The notes beneath the pieces are model-generated. The model had not been told where the DNA came from and did not search any database. It saw only the letters and a list, made by a program, of their open reading frames with translations. Positions 1 through 9,439 of a DNA stretch of 64,000 nt are shown here, in pieces. The position numbers were made by a program, and so were the translations under genes. Within the stretch, counting starts at the first letter, position 1. Every line of letters begins with the position of its first letter. This DNA comes from Criibacterium bergeronii (GTDB taxonomy: Bacteria > Bacillota > Clostridia > Peptostreptococcales > Filifactoraceae), in assembly GCF_001693775.2 (NCBI RefSeq), contig NZ_MBEW02000001.1, positions 1-64,000 of the forward strand, given 5' to 3'.

Positions 1-30
1 AGTAACAGCAGAGCTCATTGATCTCATCAT
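1..30 (-). CDS. flgE: flagellar hook protein FlgE, first 10 codons only
   Basis: The window edge cuts this gene after ten codons. The minus strand reads MMRSMSSAVT, which matches the usual start of hook and other flagellar axial proteins (MMRS-x-x-S-x-V). A GGGGG ribosome binding site lies about 9 nt upstream. It follows flgD in the same direction, the position of flgE in Bacillus and Clostridium fla operons. The identity rests on the short start and on gene order, so it is good but not proven. Confidence 0.7.
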   Translation of the reverse strand, partial: MMRSMSSAVT

Positions 31-131
31 AACGGTTTTTCCCCCTGTATAAATCTATATATTTTTTAGAATTTTTTACAATATTTTAAATTAAAATTCA
101 TGAATAATTATTATCTATTCTTTATTATATA

Positions 132-662
132 CTATCCATTATTTACAGGAGTAGTACCTGTTGTAGTTGTTGTGCCACCATTTAATTTTTTTATTTCATT
201 TTGTAGTGTATCTATTTTTTCAAGTAGACTTTTTGTATTTTTATCATAAGCTTTGGCAAAGTCACCCATTAATTTTAAGTAGTCTAAATTTTCAGTAGCA
301 GGCGTGATGCTGCCCATATACTTACCCATTGTAGTATTTAGATTTTTCATTTCTTGTAATAACGCATTTGTAGTATTGCCTTTACTGTCTTTTGTCTCAA
401 ATGTCTTTTTGAAGTCTTCAAATGATTTAGCCATATTTGTAATCTGCTCAGTAGCTGTAAGCTGAGCCATTTGACTCATAAACTCTTCATTTTTCATTGG
501 CTCTAGTGGATTTTGATATTTCATTTGTGAAGTCAAGAGTTTTAAAAAAGTATCCTTGCCATATGGATTATTTTTTTCTTTTTTTATTTTTTCTTCACGT
601 TCTTTTCTTATTTTTTCATAAGTACTAACATCTACTTCTACTGGTACTATTTTATCAGCCAT
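132..662 (-). CDS. flgD: flagellar hook capping protein FlgD (short form)
   Basis: This 176-aa protein is the scaffold that caps the growing hook so FlgE subunits can polymerise. The hallmark N-terminal block is present at about residues 33-80: DTFLKLLTSQMKYQNPLEPM, followed by SQMAQLTATEQITNM. A long helical stretch and a low-complexity tail of Gly, Thr and Lys follow. The C-terminal tudor/Ig-like FlgD domains of longer homologues are absent, as in many Firmicutes. It lies 12 nt downstream of fliK and about 100 nt upstream of flgE, the standard order. Confidence 0.93.
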   Translation of the reverse strand: MADKIVPVEVDVSTYEKIRKEREEKIKKEKNNPYGKDTFLKLLTSQMKYQNPLEPMKNEEFMSQMAQLTATEQITNMAKSFEDFKKTFETKDSKGNTTNALLQEMKNLNTTMGKYMGSITPATENLDYLKLMGDFAKAYDKNTKSLLEKIDTLQNEIKKLNGGTTTTTGTTPVNNG

Positions 663-674
663 TTTCTCACCTTA

Positions 675-2120
675 TTATATTAAATCGTTAAATGAATCAT
701 CATCCTTGATGTATGGGTTAAAGGATTCGTCCTCATCCTTTGATATTGTGCCTATTTTGCCGGAATAATTTCTAGCTTCCATAAGGTTTTTATGGAAAGA
801 TAAATCTTCGTTATTTTGTCCTACTTGAACATTTATATCTTGAACTGTAATGCCTTGGTCTGTCAACGCTTGTCTCAATGTAATCATTTGATTTTCAAGA
901 ATTTGTTTTGCTTTTTCTGATTCTACAAAAAATGACGCATTGAAAATTCCGTTTTCAGAATTTATTTTTACACTAAGCTTCCCTAAGCTTTCCGGTTCTA
1001 ATTTGATATTAAGGCTAGTTTTGTTTGAGAAAAATGCAACTCTAATTTCATCAACTACTTTGCTGAAATTCTCTATTTGCTGAGTCATATTTGGACTAAT
1101 CATTTTAGCCTGTGCTATGGCTTTATCTCCAAATATAAATGTTTTTATGTCAGCAACATTTCCCTGAACTGTATCTATATCGGTTGTTTGATTAAGATTA
1201 TTAATTTCTTCTAAAATATTTTGTCCGTCAAATTGATTAGAGAAATTTTGCAAGTTGTTATTCATTGAATCATTTTTAAGACTCTGTAGCTCTTTGGCAA
1301 AATCCATAGGTGCTTGTTCAGGTTCGTCAAGCACTTGTAAATTCTCTTCTATTAGCCTTGATGATAAATCCATTTTGTCTAAATTCTTAGCTATATCATT
1401 TTGTAATAGTGCAAACTGTTTTAATACATTTTGGTCTAATACTGTAGTTAATTTCGTATCCTGACTTACTTGGCCTTTATTCATTAAATCTACCAGTTTG
1501 TTTAATGCCTGTTTGACATCGCTACTAAGATTTAATTTTTCTGTAATATCTTGAATATCTTCTTTGTTAAGATTAGATAGTTCCTCTTTAACATCCTCTA
1601 GAGTAGCTTGATTTTCCTGTGCATTTGCAATTAGATTTACTGTATTTAAAACTGCTGCTACTTCCTGTGAAACTTCTTTGTCTGTGTTATCTTCTGCAAC
1701 TTTATTGTCTTGTGGTTTTACTTCAGTTTTGTCGTCAATTTTATTCGTGTCTATTTTATTATTATCATCTTGATTCATTTTTTTTGAATCAGATTTATTC
1801 ACATCCTGTGTTTTTTGAGCATCCTTTACATCTTGCAGGTCTTTTTTTTCGTTATTTTTCACTGTATCAGTTTTTTGCGTTTTACCGTCTGATATTTTTT
1901 CTGTGTCGTTTAGCTTTTCTGCTCTTGGTTTAAATGTTTTTTGGGATTCAATCCCATTTGATTTTGTTTTAAATCTGTCACTTACTTGTCTGTTATTGAT
2001 GTAATCTTTAAAATTGCCAACAGACGTATCTTGTGGACTTAACTTCAAATTCTTTGTTAAGTCAAGCACTATACTCTGGTTACTGAGTTTATCGCTCGGT
2101 GTCTGGCTGATTTTTTCCAT
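675..2120 (-). CDS. fliK: flagellar hook-length control protein FliK
   Basis: This 481-aa protein is the molecular ruler that ends hook growth and switches export specificity by contacting FlhB. The middle (residues 60-150) is low-complexity, rich in Asp, Lys, Asn and Gln, as expected of the unfolded ruler part. The conserved C-terminal Flg_hook domain spans about residues 350-445 and contains LKLEPESLGKLSVKI and a following VESEKAKQILENQ. The start codon overlaps the last base of the upstream MotE-like gene. FliK diverges fast, so the call rests mainly on the C-terminal domain and on its place between fliJ/ylxF and flgD. Confidence 0.9.
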   Translation of the reverse strand: MEKISQTPSDKLSNQSIVLDLTKNLKLSPQDTSVGNFKDYINNRQVSDRFKTKSNGIESQKTFKPRAEKLNDTEKISDGKTQKTDTVKNNEKKDLQDVKDAQKTQDVNKSDSKKMNQDDNNKIDTNKIDDKTEVKPQDNKVAEDNTDKEVSQEVAAVLNTVNLIANAQENQATLEDVKEELSNLNKEDIQDITEKLNLSSDVKQALNKLVDLMNKGQVSQDTKLTTVLDQNVLKQFALLQNDIAKNLDKMDLSSRLIEENLQVLDEPEQAPMDFAKELQSLKNDSMNNNLQNFSNQFDGQNILEEINNLNQTTDIDTVQGNVADIKTFIFGDKAIAQAKMISPNMTQQIENFSKVVDEIRVAFFSNKTSLNIKLEPESLGKLSVKINSENGIFNASFFVESEKAKQILENQMITLRQALTDQGITVQDINVQVGQNNEDLSFHKNLMEARNYSGKIGTISKDEDESFNPYIKDDDSFNDLI

Positions 2121-3430
2121 CAGTTTCCTCCTGCTCTATTTGGCTCGGGTATTCCGATTTGTCTGCTTAAATACGCAGCTTTATCTACCTTGTTTTGATT
2201 TTTGAGCTCTGAGATTACTCCAGCAACAAGATTTGGTTTCATGCGTTTCATTGCCTCTACCGCCATATCTTCTTCTGATATGGTAAACTTTCTAGTAGGG
2301 TCTATGATATATTCTTTATATGTTGGATTTTGGTTTACAAGTGCATCTATAACTGCAGCTAGACTTGCACTGTCCATTTTCTCATATGCTCTTTTGAGTA
2401 TATCGACATCGTTGTTATAATTCTTTAATATTTTTATAGAACTCGCTATTACTGTAGATAAACTACCATCAAAGTTTATTTGATAGTCTTCAACGTTTTT
2501 AATAGCTGATATTACTGACTGCATTCTTTTTTCATCTTCAAAAGAATTGAGTATTTTAGCCGCACTTAAATAATTCATATTTGAAAAAATAACTGCCAAA
2601 TCTTCGTCTTTAAATTTTTTTATATCCTGCAAAGATGCAGCTGCTAGTTTTGGCTCAGAATTACCATAAACTTTTGCCTGCGACACATTTTTTCTCAAAA
2701 ATTCTGTATAAACTTCTTGCTGTTTTTCAACTTCTCTTAAAAAATCAGGGTTTAATCTATTTTTTATTCCATCTATGTAAATTGGATTTATATAATGTAA
2801 CACCCTTGCCACAAATGTTGCTTGCGATGCACCAAGAGCATTTGCAACCTTATCATAATCCATTGTTTGTTGTAGTTCATTTGATATTGCATCTATTGCT
2901 CCACGCACTCCTAGTGATGTGTAGTGTGTAGATGCATCCATACCCTGTTTTGCTAATTCTGTTTGCATAGCTTCATATTCTGACTTTATAACATCATTTT
3001 TTGATGTCATTTTTTTTATTATCGCATTAATTTCGTCTGACTTTCTAGGATTTATCAAATTCATTGAAGATGCTATCTTTTCGTATGATTTTTTATCTTT
3101 CGCTTTTATCTCTATTAGCTTGTTTGCTGCATCTTCATTACTCATTGTTAGATAATAGTTTGCCAATTCTGACACTCTTTTATCTCCAAGCCCCTGAGCC
3201 TGACTTGCTTTTTTTAGCTCTTGGTCAGCCTTGTATTTTGATATTTCGTTATTTATTATTTTGTTTGCATTTTTATTTGTAAAATAGAGTATGCCAAAAG
3301 TAAGCCCAACTATGAATAAAAATAGTAATATTACTGCTATCCCTATTTTTAATCCATTAAGTATGGACCTACCTCTTGATTTCTTTGTTCCAAGATTCGC
3401 AATGTCAAGATTGTCTTTTTCTAAGCTCAC
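2120..3430 (-). CDS. MotE/YlxF-like membrane protein of the flagellar operon
   Basis: This 436-aa protein has a short cytoplasmic N-terminus, one membrane segment (about residues 28-52) and a long helical part. Motifs of the MgtE intracellular N-domain type recur: around residues 82-125 (YYLTMSNEDAANKLIEI), 275-320 (FSNMNYLSAAKILNSFED) and 345-425. It sits where Bacillus has ylxF and where other bacteria have motE, a chaperone for the motility component MotC. Family members are often about 150-250 aa, so this one is long and appears to repeat the domain. The exact function is inferred from position and topology; no catalytic motif is visible. Confidence 0.65.
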   Translation of the reverse strand: MSLEKDNLDIANLGTKKSRGRSILNGLKIGIAVILLFLFIVGLTFGILYFTNKNANKIINNEISKYKADQELKKASQAQGLGDKRVSELANYYLTMSNEDAANKLIEIKAKDKKSYEKIASSMNLINPRKSDEINAIIKKMTSKNDVIKSEYEAMQTELAKQGMDASTHYTSLGVRGAIDAISNELQQTMDYDKVANALGASQATFVARVLHYINPIYIDGIKNRLNPDFLREVEKQQEVYTEFLRKNVSQAKVYGNSEPKLAAASLQDIKKFKDEDLAVIFSNMNYLSAAKILNSFEDEKRMQSVISAIKNVEDYQINFDGSLSTVIASSIKILKNYNNDVDILKRAYEKMDSASLAAVIDALVNQNPTYKEYIIDPTRKFTISEEDMAVEAMKRMKPNLVAGVISELKNQNKVDKAAYLSRQIGIPEPNRAGGN

Positions 3431-3463
3431 TTTGGTACTCCTTTATATCTCCAAACTTGAAAA

Positions 3464-3907
3464 TTATTTTATTTTTTTAGTGTAAGTATAGCTAACTATT
3501 TGGTCTATAACTTTTGCTTCTTCTTTTTGTTCTTCTTGTAAAAATCTTTGATAAGTTTTTTCTTTTAAATTATCATACGTTTTTCTAGTTTTTCTTGATT
3601 CAAGATATTCGTCTTTTCTTTCATCGGCCTCTTGCTCTAGTTTTTTTATTTCTATTTTTTTCTTGTCTATCGCCTTGCCAAGGTAATCAATATATCCATT
3701 TATCTCTAATACCTCAGATAGCTGTGAGCCATCGCTGATTTTTAATACTCTTTCTTGTCCCTTTAATTTATATTCTTCTAACAAGTCACCCAGCTCCATA
3801 TTTGCAATTTCCACTTTTTTATTTGCTATAGAGGCTGCATTTTTTCTATCGTCTTCTTCTTTTTCTTTGATATCAAGAATTTTTTGTAACCTAAAATTAA
3901 ATGCCAT
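3464..3907 (-). CDS. fliJ: flagellar export chaperone FliJ
   Basis: This is about 147 aa, almost entirely charged coiled coil, starting MAFNFRLQKILDIKEKEED, the typical FliJ opening. FliJ forms the central stalk of the FliI ATPase ring and helps hand substrates to the export gate. I chose the ATG at 3907 because GGAGG lies just upstream; a TTG five codons earlier is in frame but would contain that ribosome binding site. It follows fliI after a 33-nt gap. Confidence 0.88.
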   Translation of the reverse strand: MAFNFRLQKILDIKEKEEDDRKNAASIANKKVEIANMELGDLLEEYKLKGQERVLKISDGSQLSEVLEINGYIDYLGKAIDKKKIEIKKLEQEADERKDEYLESRKTRKTYDNLKEKTYQRFLQEEQKEEAKVIDQIVSYTYTKKIK

Positions 3908-3940
3908 TTTGCCCTCCGCCAAAATAAAGTGGTTTACATT

Positions 3941-5239
3941 CTAGACTAAATTAATCACCATGTCGTGTATTTGTTCGTAGGTGAATTTATCGTACACTTT
4001 TTGTTTTAAAAAGTCATTGATGTCGTCTATTTTATCAATAGCTAAATCAACCTTTTCACTAGTACCTTTGACATAAGCTCCTATATTTATCAGGTCCTCA
4101 GATTCTTTATATGTAGCCATTAAGTCTCTTATATTCCCGACTTTTTGCATATAATCTTGATTTGTTACTGCCGGCATTACCCTTGAAACAGAGGCTAATA
4201 TATCTATTGCAGGGTAATGATTTTTATTAGCAAGTGCACGACTTAAAACTATATGACCATCCAAAATACCTCTAACGGCATCTGCAATCGGCTCATTCAT
4301 GTCGTCCCCATCGACTAAGACTGTATATAGTCCAGTTATAGAGCCTTTGTCAGAATTACCAGCCCTTTCTAAAAGCTTTGGCAACTCAGCAAATACTGAT
4401 GGTGGATATCCTTTTGTAACCGGAGGCTCACCTATTGCAAGTCCTATTTCTCTTTGTGCCATAGAAAATCTAGTGAGGGAGTCCATCATAAGTATTACAT
4501 TTTTACCCTGGTCTCTGAAATATTCTGCTATTGATGTAGCTATCATTGCACCTTTTTTCCTTATAAGTGCAGGCTGGTCTGATGTAGCTACTACAACAAT
4601 AGACCTTCTAAGTCCTTCTTCTTGTAGGTCATTTTCTATAAATTCTTTTACTTCTCTTCCTCTTTCGCCTATAAGTCCTATAACGTTTATATCTGCTAGA
4701 GTATTTCTAGCAATCATACCTAATAAAGTTGATTTACCAACACCTGAGCCGGCAAATATTCCTATTCTTTGTCCTCTACCACAGGTAAGCATTCCATCTA
4801 GCGCTTTTATACCTAGTGGCAGTGGTTCTCTTATTTTATCACGCGCCAATGGATTTGGTGGTGGACTGTTTACCGGATAGGCTCTGCTCAAATTTAACCG
4901 CTCTTTATCATCAATCGGTTGTCCTAAACCATCAAGCACTCTGCCAAGTAGTTCATGTCCTACTTGTACCTCTAAGCTATTGCCAGCAGCAATTACTACT
5001 GACCCAGGCCCTATACCTTGCATATCACCAAGCGGCATCAACAATACGGCAGTATCTGTAAAGCCAACTACTTCTGCAAGTATCGGATTTTCCGACTTTA
5101 CCGGATAAATTTGGCATACTTCTCCGATTTGAACTTGTGGTCCTGTAGATTCTATTGTCAGTCCTACTACCTTAGACACTCTCCCCTTATATGAAACAAG
5201 AGAGACATCAGATAGTTTATCAAAATATTTTTTTAGCAT
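3941..5239 (-). CDS. fliI: flagellum-specific export ATPase FliI
   Basis: This 432-aa ATPase powers the flagellar type III export apparatus at the inner face of the membrane. The Walker A loop is GIFAGSGVGKSTLLGMIAR (about residues 162-180), and Walker B (VILMMDSLTRFSMAQREIGL) includes the signature of the FliI/F1-beta family. The N-terminal beta-barrel and full C-terminal domain are present, and the length matches the family. It lies 2 nt from fliH, its regulator, with which translational coupling is likely. Confidence 0.97.
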   Translation of the reverse strand: MLKKYFDKLSDVSLVSYKGRVSKVVGLTIESTGPQVQIGEVCQIYPVKSENPILAEVVGFTDTAVLLMPLGDMQGIGPGSVVIAAGNSLEVQVGHELLGRVLDGLGQPIDDKERLNLSRAYPVNSPPPNPLARDKIREPLPLGIKALDGMLTCGRGQRIGIFAGSGVGKSTLLGMIARNTLADINVIGLIGERGREVKEFIENDLQEEGLRRSIVVVATSDQPALIRKKGAMIATSIAEYFRDQGKNVILMMDSLTRFSMAQREIGLAIGEPPVTKGYPPSVFAELPKLLERAGNSDKGSITGLYTVLVDGDDMNEPIADAVRGILDGHIVLSRALANKNHYPAIDILASVSRVMPAVTNQDYMQKVGNIRDLMATYKESEDLINIGAYVKGTSEKVDLAIDKIDDINDFLKQKVYDKFTYEQIHDMVINLV

Positions 5240-5241
5240 TT

Positions 5242-6057
5242 TTATTCGCCTTCAATAAGCTTATTAAATTCTTCCCTAAGCTTGATGATTTGTTTTTCTA
5301 TGGATGGATTGACAGTACCCTCTACGCTTTCAATTTCTATGTCACCCTTTTTATATCCGTCCATTATTTTAAACTGTATATCTTTCACAGTTGGAAAAGT
5401 GCCTAGAATTTTATCTCTAAGTAATTTAGTAGAGCCAAAATCCTCGCTACTTATTTTTATTAAAAGAGATGACCTGGAATGAAAGTCAGCTATTGCTGAC
5501 ATTATTACATTAGTAACTATTTGGTCATCTTTTTCAATTTTTTCCCTAATTATTTTTTCAACACACTTTAATACAAGGTTGATTATATCTTTTTCTGAAT
5601 TTTCTATTGTTGATTTTTTGTATGTTTCAGCCTGTTCTATTACTTCTTTTCCTTCTTTTAACAACGAATCGTACTTTTCAATTACTGATTTTTTGCCATC
5701 TTGAATTGCTTGTTCTATTTTTTCTCTGTAAGACTGCTTTGCCTTATCCCTCGCCTCTTCTATTATCCTTCTGGCTTCTTCATTGGCATCTTGAAGCATT
5801 TGGTCAGCTAACTGTCTTGTATTTTTACTTAGCTCTTGGGCTTCGTTTTCCAATTTCTTTTTTAATTGCTCTAGCTTTTGGATTTTTTCCTTAGCCTGAT
5901 TTTCCTCAGCTTCAGTTGCTTTTAAATTTTCATTTACATTTTCACTGAAGTTTTCTGAGGATTTATCAGGCAAAAAGTCCTTTTTTTCGTCTTTTTGAAT
6001 GCCAATTATTACTTTATCCTTCATCTCTACATAGCCGGATTTTATCAGTCTAGCCAA
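5242..6057 (-). CDS. fliH: flagellar assembly protein FliH
   Basis: This 271-aa protein is the stator-like regulator of FliI, related to the b and delta subunits of F-type ATPases. It has a disordered N-terminus, a long charged coiled coil (about residues 65-150) and a C-terminal globular part resembling the FliH/V-ATPase subunit E domain. It begins with TTG and overlaps the end of fliG by 8 nt, with GGAGG upstream inside fliG. Sequence conservation in FliH is weak, but the position between fliG and fliI makes the call firm. Confidence 0.9.
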   Translation of the reverse strand: MARLIKSGYVEMKDKVIIGIQKDEKKDFLPDKSSENFSENVNENLKATEAEENQAKEKIQKLEQLKKKLENEAQELSKNTRQLADQMLQDANEEARRIIEEARDKAKQSYREKIEQAIQDGKKSVIEKYDSLLKEGKEVIEQAETYKKSTIENSEKDIINLVLKCVEKIIREKIEKDDQIVTNVIMSAIADFHSRSSLLIKISSEDFGSTKLLRDKILGTFPTVKDIQFKIMDGYKKGDIEIESVEGTVNPSIEKQIIKLREEFNKLIEGE

Positions 6058-7075
6058 CTAACTCATCTCCTCCGCCTCTTGAGATTATTATTTCTCCCGC
6101 TTCTTCTAATCTTCTAATAACATTTACTATATTTTGTTGTGCTTCTTCTACATCTCTGAGCCTTACCGGTCCCATGAATTCCATTTCTTCTTTTATCATT
6201 TCAGCCATACGTTTAGACATATTTGCAAAGATAAGGTCTGATACTTCCGGTGTAGCACCTTTTAATGCAACTGTTAATTCCTTGTTTTCTACATCTCTTA
6301 TGAAACGCTGTATTGCTGTAGAATCCAAAGATACGATGTCTTCGAATACAAACATCTTCTTCTTGATGTCTTCTGCAAGTTCTGAGTCGGATTCTTCAAG
6401 ATTTTCGATGATGTATCTTTCTGTACCTCTATCAACAGAGTTAAGTATTTGGACTATAGAGTCTATACCGCCGGCTTTTGTATAGTCTTGAGTTACTATA
6501 TTTGAAAGTTTCTTTTCTAAGACAACTTCCACTTCCTTTATAACTTCCGGATATGTGCTATCCATTGTGGCGATACGTTTTGCTACCTCCACTTGTTTTT
6601 GCTCACTCAATGAAGATAATATTTGTCCTGATTTTTCCGGGTCTAGGTACGCCAATATAAGTGCAATTGTTTGCGGATGTTCGTTTTGTATGAAGTTTGC
6701 TAATTGAGCCGGGTCTGTTTTCTTAGCAAAGTCAAATGGTTTAACCTGAAGAGCTGCTGTCAATTTATTAATTACTTCATAAGCTTTATCAGAGCCCAAG
6801 GATTTTTCAAGCACTTCCTTAGCATAGTTTATACCGCCCTCGGAGATATAATCCTGAGCTATACACATTTCGTAAAACTCATCAAGAACTTCTTCTTTGA
6901 CAATAGGGTCTACTTTTCGTACGTTGGCAATTTCCAAGGTCATTTCTTCAATTTCTTCTTCTGTCAAATTTTGATAAATCTTAGAAGAAGATTCCGGTCC
7001 AAGGCTTATTAACAGTATAGCAGCTTTTTGCTTACCATAGAGCGTTGTGCCTGTTTTTGTAGTTGTTTTAGCCAC
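6050..7075 (-). CDS. fliG: flagellar motor switch protein FliG
   Basis: This 341-aa protein builds the upper part of the C-ring and converts stator torque to rotation. It has the standard three armadillo-like domains. The EHPQ motif (IQNEHPQTIALILAYL) is at about residues 128-145, and the C-terminal torque helix has the charged pattern MAEMIKEEMEFMGPVRLRDV. Full length. It is 15 nt downstream of fliF, the MS-ring protein on which FliG sits. Confidence 0.97.
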   Translation of the reverse strand: MAKTTTKTGTTLYGKQKAAILLISLGPESSSKIYQNLTEEEIEEMTLEIANVRKVDPIVKEEVLDEFYEMCIAQDYISEGGINYAKEVLEKSLGSDKAYEVINKLTAALQVKPFDFAKKTDPAQLANFIQNEHPQTIALILAYLDPEKSGQILSSLSEQKQVEVAKRIATMDSTYPEVIKEVEVVLEKKLSNIVTQDYTKAGGIDSIVQILNSVDRGTERYIIENLEESDSELAEDIKKKMFVFEDIVSLDSTAIQRFIRDVENKELTVALKGATPEVSDLIFANMSKRMAEMIKEEMEFMGPVRLRDVEEAQQNIVNVIRRLEEAGEIIISRGGGDELVG

Positions 7076-7090
7076 AATTATTCCCCTTTC

Positions 7091-8653
7091 CTATTCTTCT
7101 TCCATCCAAGTTTTTAAAAGTTGTGTAACAATTTCCGGATTCTTTTCAATCAAGTCTTCTATGCTCTTCTTCTTGCCAGATTCTTTTATATCCAATTCTA
7201 TGGTTTCAACTTCTCTATCCATCTTTTCTTGATTCATTTTACCCAATTGTTTTTCAGCTTCTACTTTCTTTCTTCTTCTAGAAATTACCACAAATGCTAC
7301 AAGTGCAATTATCGGTATAAGAGCCAATAATCCTATTGCTATCCATTGCCATAATGGTATTGTGCCTCCTGTAGGCTGTGTAGCTGTTGTATCTTTATTA
7401 AAGCTTTCAGCAAATACTTCAACAGCCTGTGTCTGTAGTCCTGTTGCGGCTGTAATTAGATTGACTATCTGTGTCTTTTTATCATCAGATAAATTCCCAC
7501 CCTCAAGACTGTCTTTATTTAGTATAACCGATACTGTAATACTTTCTATTGTTCCTTTTGCCTTTTCTACACTATCAACTATTTCATTTATTTCGTAGTT
7601 AATTGTATCTTCTGTTCTGTTATATTTAGAATTACCATTTTCATCTACTGTTACATAGTTTGTAGTGCCGCCTTGTTCATTGTCATTCGCTGTAACCCCA
7701 GGCGTTCCTAATGCCGGATTTTTATTCTCAACTACCTCTTTATTTCTCTGCTCACTCCTTATTATGCCTCCTGTTTCTCCCTCTATTGGAGGATTAAATA
7801 CTTTCTTTTGAGTTGATTGAGTGTCAAAATTCAGTTTTACTGATGCCATAACTGAAAGGTTTTCATATCCAAACATCGGAGATAGAAAATTATGTAGAGA
7901 ATCCTCTAATTCTTTTTTCACTTTTTCTTGGACTTCTAAGTTTGAGTTTGCAAGGGCTCCACTATCTTTATCGCTTGGATTTTGATTTAATATTTGACCG
8001 TTTGGTCCATGTATTGTCACATTTTCTACTGTTAATCCTTCTACAGAATTAGCAACTAGTGCTGCTATACCATTTATAGATTGAGGGTCTAGTGTACTAC
8101 CACTTTTTAATGATAATACTACACTTGCTTTAGTCGGTTGCTTATTTTGCTCTAAAACAAACTCAGAGTTTTTTGGTATAGATAAGTTTACATAAGCTTT
8201 TTCAATATTTGGTATCGACTCTATAACTGTGGAAATTTGGTTAGCTAGCGCATATTGCTTTGCTGTATTTTTTTCATCGTCACTCATAAACATGGAGTTC
8301 ATATTTATCAGCTGAGAATAATCAAACTTGGCATTAGGCACTCCACTACCTGCTAGGTCAACCATTATTTTATTTCTTTGATTTTCCGGCACAGCTATAG
8401 AAGATTGGTTCTCTATTTTATAATTCACGTTCATTGAGTCAAGAGTTGTAGTAACTTGGTTCATCGTTGTTAAATCCAAATTACTATAAAGTGTTACATA
8501 TTGAGTTCTAGTGAGCTGATAAATTGCAAATGAAAGCATAGCCACTACAGCTAGTGCTGCAAGGCTAACTGCTACTATCTGCCTCCTAGTATATTTCTCC
8601 AAAAACGTATTTAAGGAGTTTCTTAATTTGTTTATGTTTTCCAAAATATCCAC
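7091..8653 (-). CDS. fliF: flagellar MS-ring protein FliF
   Basis: This 520-aa protein is the membrane ring on which the basal body is built. One membrane helix lies at residues 26-46 and a second near residue 438-460. The YscJ/FliF ring-building motif is in between (VTLYSNLDLTTMNQVTTTL, and VNLSIPKNSEFV). The acidic C-terminal tail that binds FliG is present (IVTQLLKTWMEEE). It has full family length and is followed by fliG. Confidence 0.97.
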   Translation of the reverse strand: MDILENINKLRNSLNTFLEKYTRRQIVAVSLAALAVVAMLSFAIYQLTRTQYVTLYSNLDLTTMNQVTTTLDSMNVNYKIENQSSIAVPENQRNKIMVDLAGSGVPNAKFDYSQLINMNSMFMSDDEKNTAKQYALANQISTVIESIPNIEKAYVNLSIPKNSEFVLEQNKQPTKASVVLSLKSGSTLDPQSINGIAALVANSVEGLTVENVTIHGPNGQILNQNPSDKDSGALANSNLEVQEKVKKELEDSLHNFLSPMFGYENLSVMASVKLNFDTQSTQKKVFNPPIEGETGGIIRSEQRNKEVVENKNPALGTPGVTANDNEQGGTTNYVTVDENGNSKYNRTEDTINYEINEIVDSVEKAKGTIESITVSVILNKDSLEGGNLSDDKKTQIVNLITAATGLQTQAVEVFAESFNKDTTATQPTGGTIPLWQWIAIGLLALIPIIALVAFVVISRRRKKVEAEKQLGKMNQEKMDREVETIELDIKESGKKKSIEDLIEKNPEIVTQLLKTWMEEE

Positions 8654-8675
8654 CTCTTAATAATGTATTGGCATA

Positions 8676-8978
8676 TTATATCTGCATTCTTAATATTTCT
8701 TTGTATGCCTCTACCATCTTTGATGTGAACTCTGTTACCATCTGAACTTTTATGTCTGCTATGCCTTTAGCAATTGTCACATCGTGGATATTTTCAACTT
8801 CCCCGTTTATTAACTGTTTATTTAGCTCTTCTGTGTATTTTTTTGCATCACTAGCATCATAAACCGCCTTTTTTAAGAAATCTGAAAAACTTACATCATA
8901 TGTACTATCCTGAGTAGTCTGTTCAAATATCTTTGGAATGTTATTTATTGGCACTTGTGTATTTATTGAATTTATCAT
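8676..8978 (-). CDS. fliE: flagellar hook-basal body complex protein FliE
   Basis: This 100-aa protein joins the MS ring to the proximal rod. The C-terminal half has the FliE signature: conserved INGEVENIHDVTIA and a terminal helix ending EAYKEILRMQI. The length is typical (about 100 aa). It sits between flgC and fliF, as in Bacillus. Confidence 0.94.
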   Translation of the reverse strand: MINSINTQVPINNIPKIFEQTTQDSTYDVSFSDFLKKAVYDASDAKKYTEELNKQLINGEVENIHDVTIAKGIADIKVQMVTEFTSKMVEAYKEILRMQI

Positions 8979-8989
8979 ACTCTACCCTC

Positions 8990-9439
8990 TTATTTAGCTA
9001 TTTCCATAGCTTTTTGTATCATTGCCTTGGATGTGTTAATTGATGTTACATTTGCTTCATATGCTCTTTGTGCTGTTATCATGTCAACCATTTCTGTTAT
9101 CATGTCAACGTTACTCATTTTTACATAACCGTTTTCATCAGCGTCAGGATGTCCAGGCTCGTACTTCATTTGGAAAGGTGACCTATCTTCTACAACTCCT
9201 ACCACTTCTACTCCACCTGATACTCCGCTTTTAGTACCCATTTTTTTTGATTCAAAAATCGATTTAAAGCTGGGATCTTTTTTTACTTCTTCAAAAACTG
9301 CAACTTGTCTTCTATATGGTTGTCCGCTTTTTGTCCTAGTTGTCTGTGCATTTGCAATATTTTTTGCAATTATATCAAGTCTAGTTCTTTCTGCTGTAAG
9401 AGCTGTTGCTCCTATATTCATACTTGAAAATATGGACAT
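8990..9439 (-). CDS. flgC: flagellar proximal rod protein FlgC
   Basis: This 149-aa rod protein has the N-terminal flagellar axial motif (ALTAERTRLDIIAKNIANAQ, residues 13-32) and the C-terminal axial helix MITAQRAYEANVTSINTSKA. The start codon overlaps the stop of flgB by one base. The length and order are those of the fla operon. Confidence 0.96.
   Translation of the reverse strand: MSIFSSMNIGATALTAERTRLDIIAKNIANAQTTRTKSGQPYRRQVAVFEEVKKDPSFKSIFESKKMGTKSGVSGGVEVVGVVEDRSPFQMKYEPGHPDADENGYVKMSNVDMITEMVDMITAQRAYEANVTSINTSKAMIQKAMEIAK

Noticed and set aside
4299..4880. Open frame of 193 codons on the plus strand
   Set aside because: It is the mirror of fliI, whose Walker motifs on the minus strand are unmistakable.
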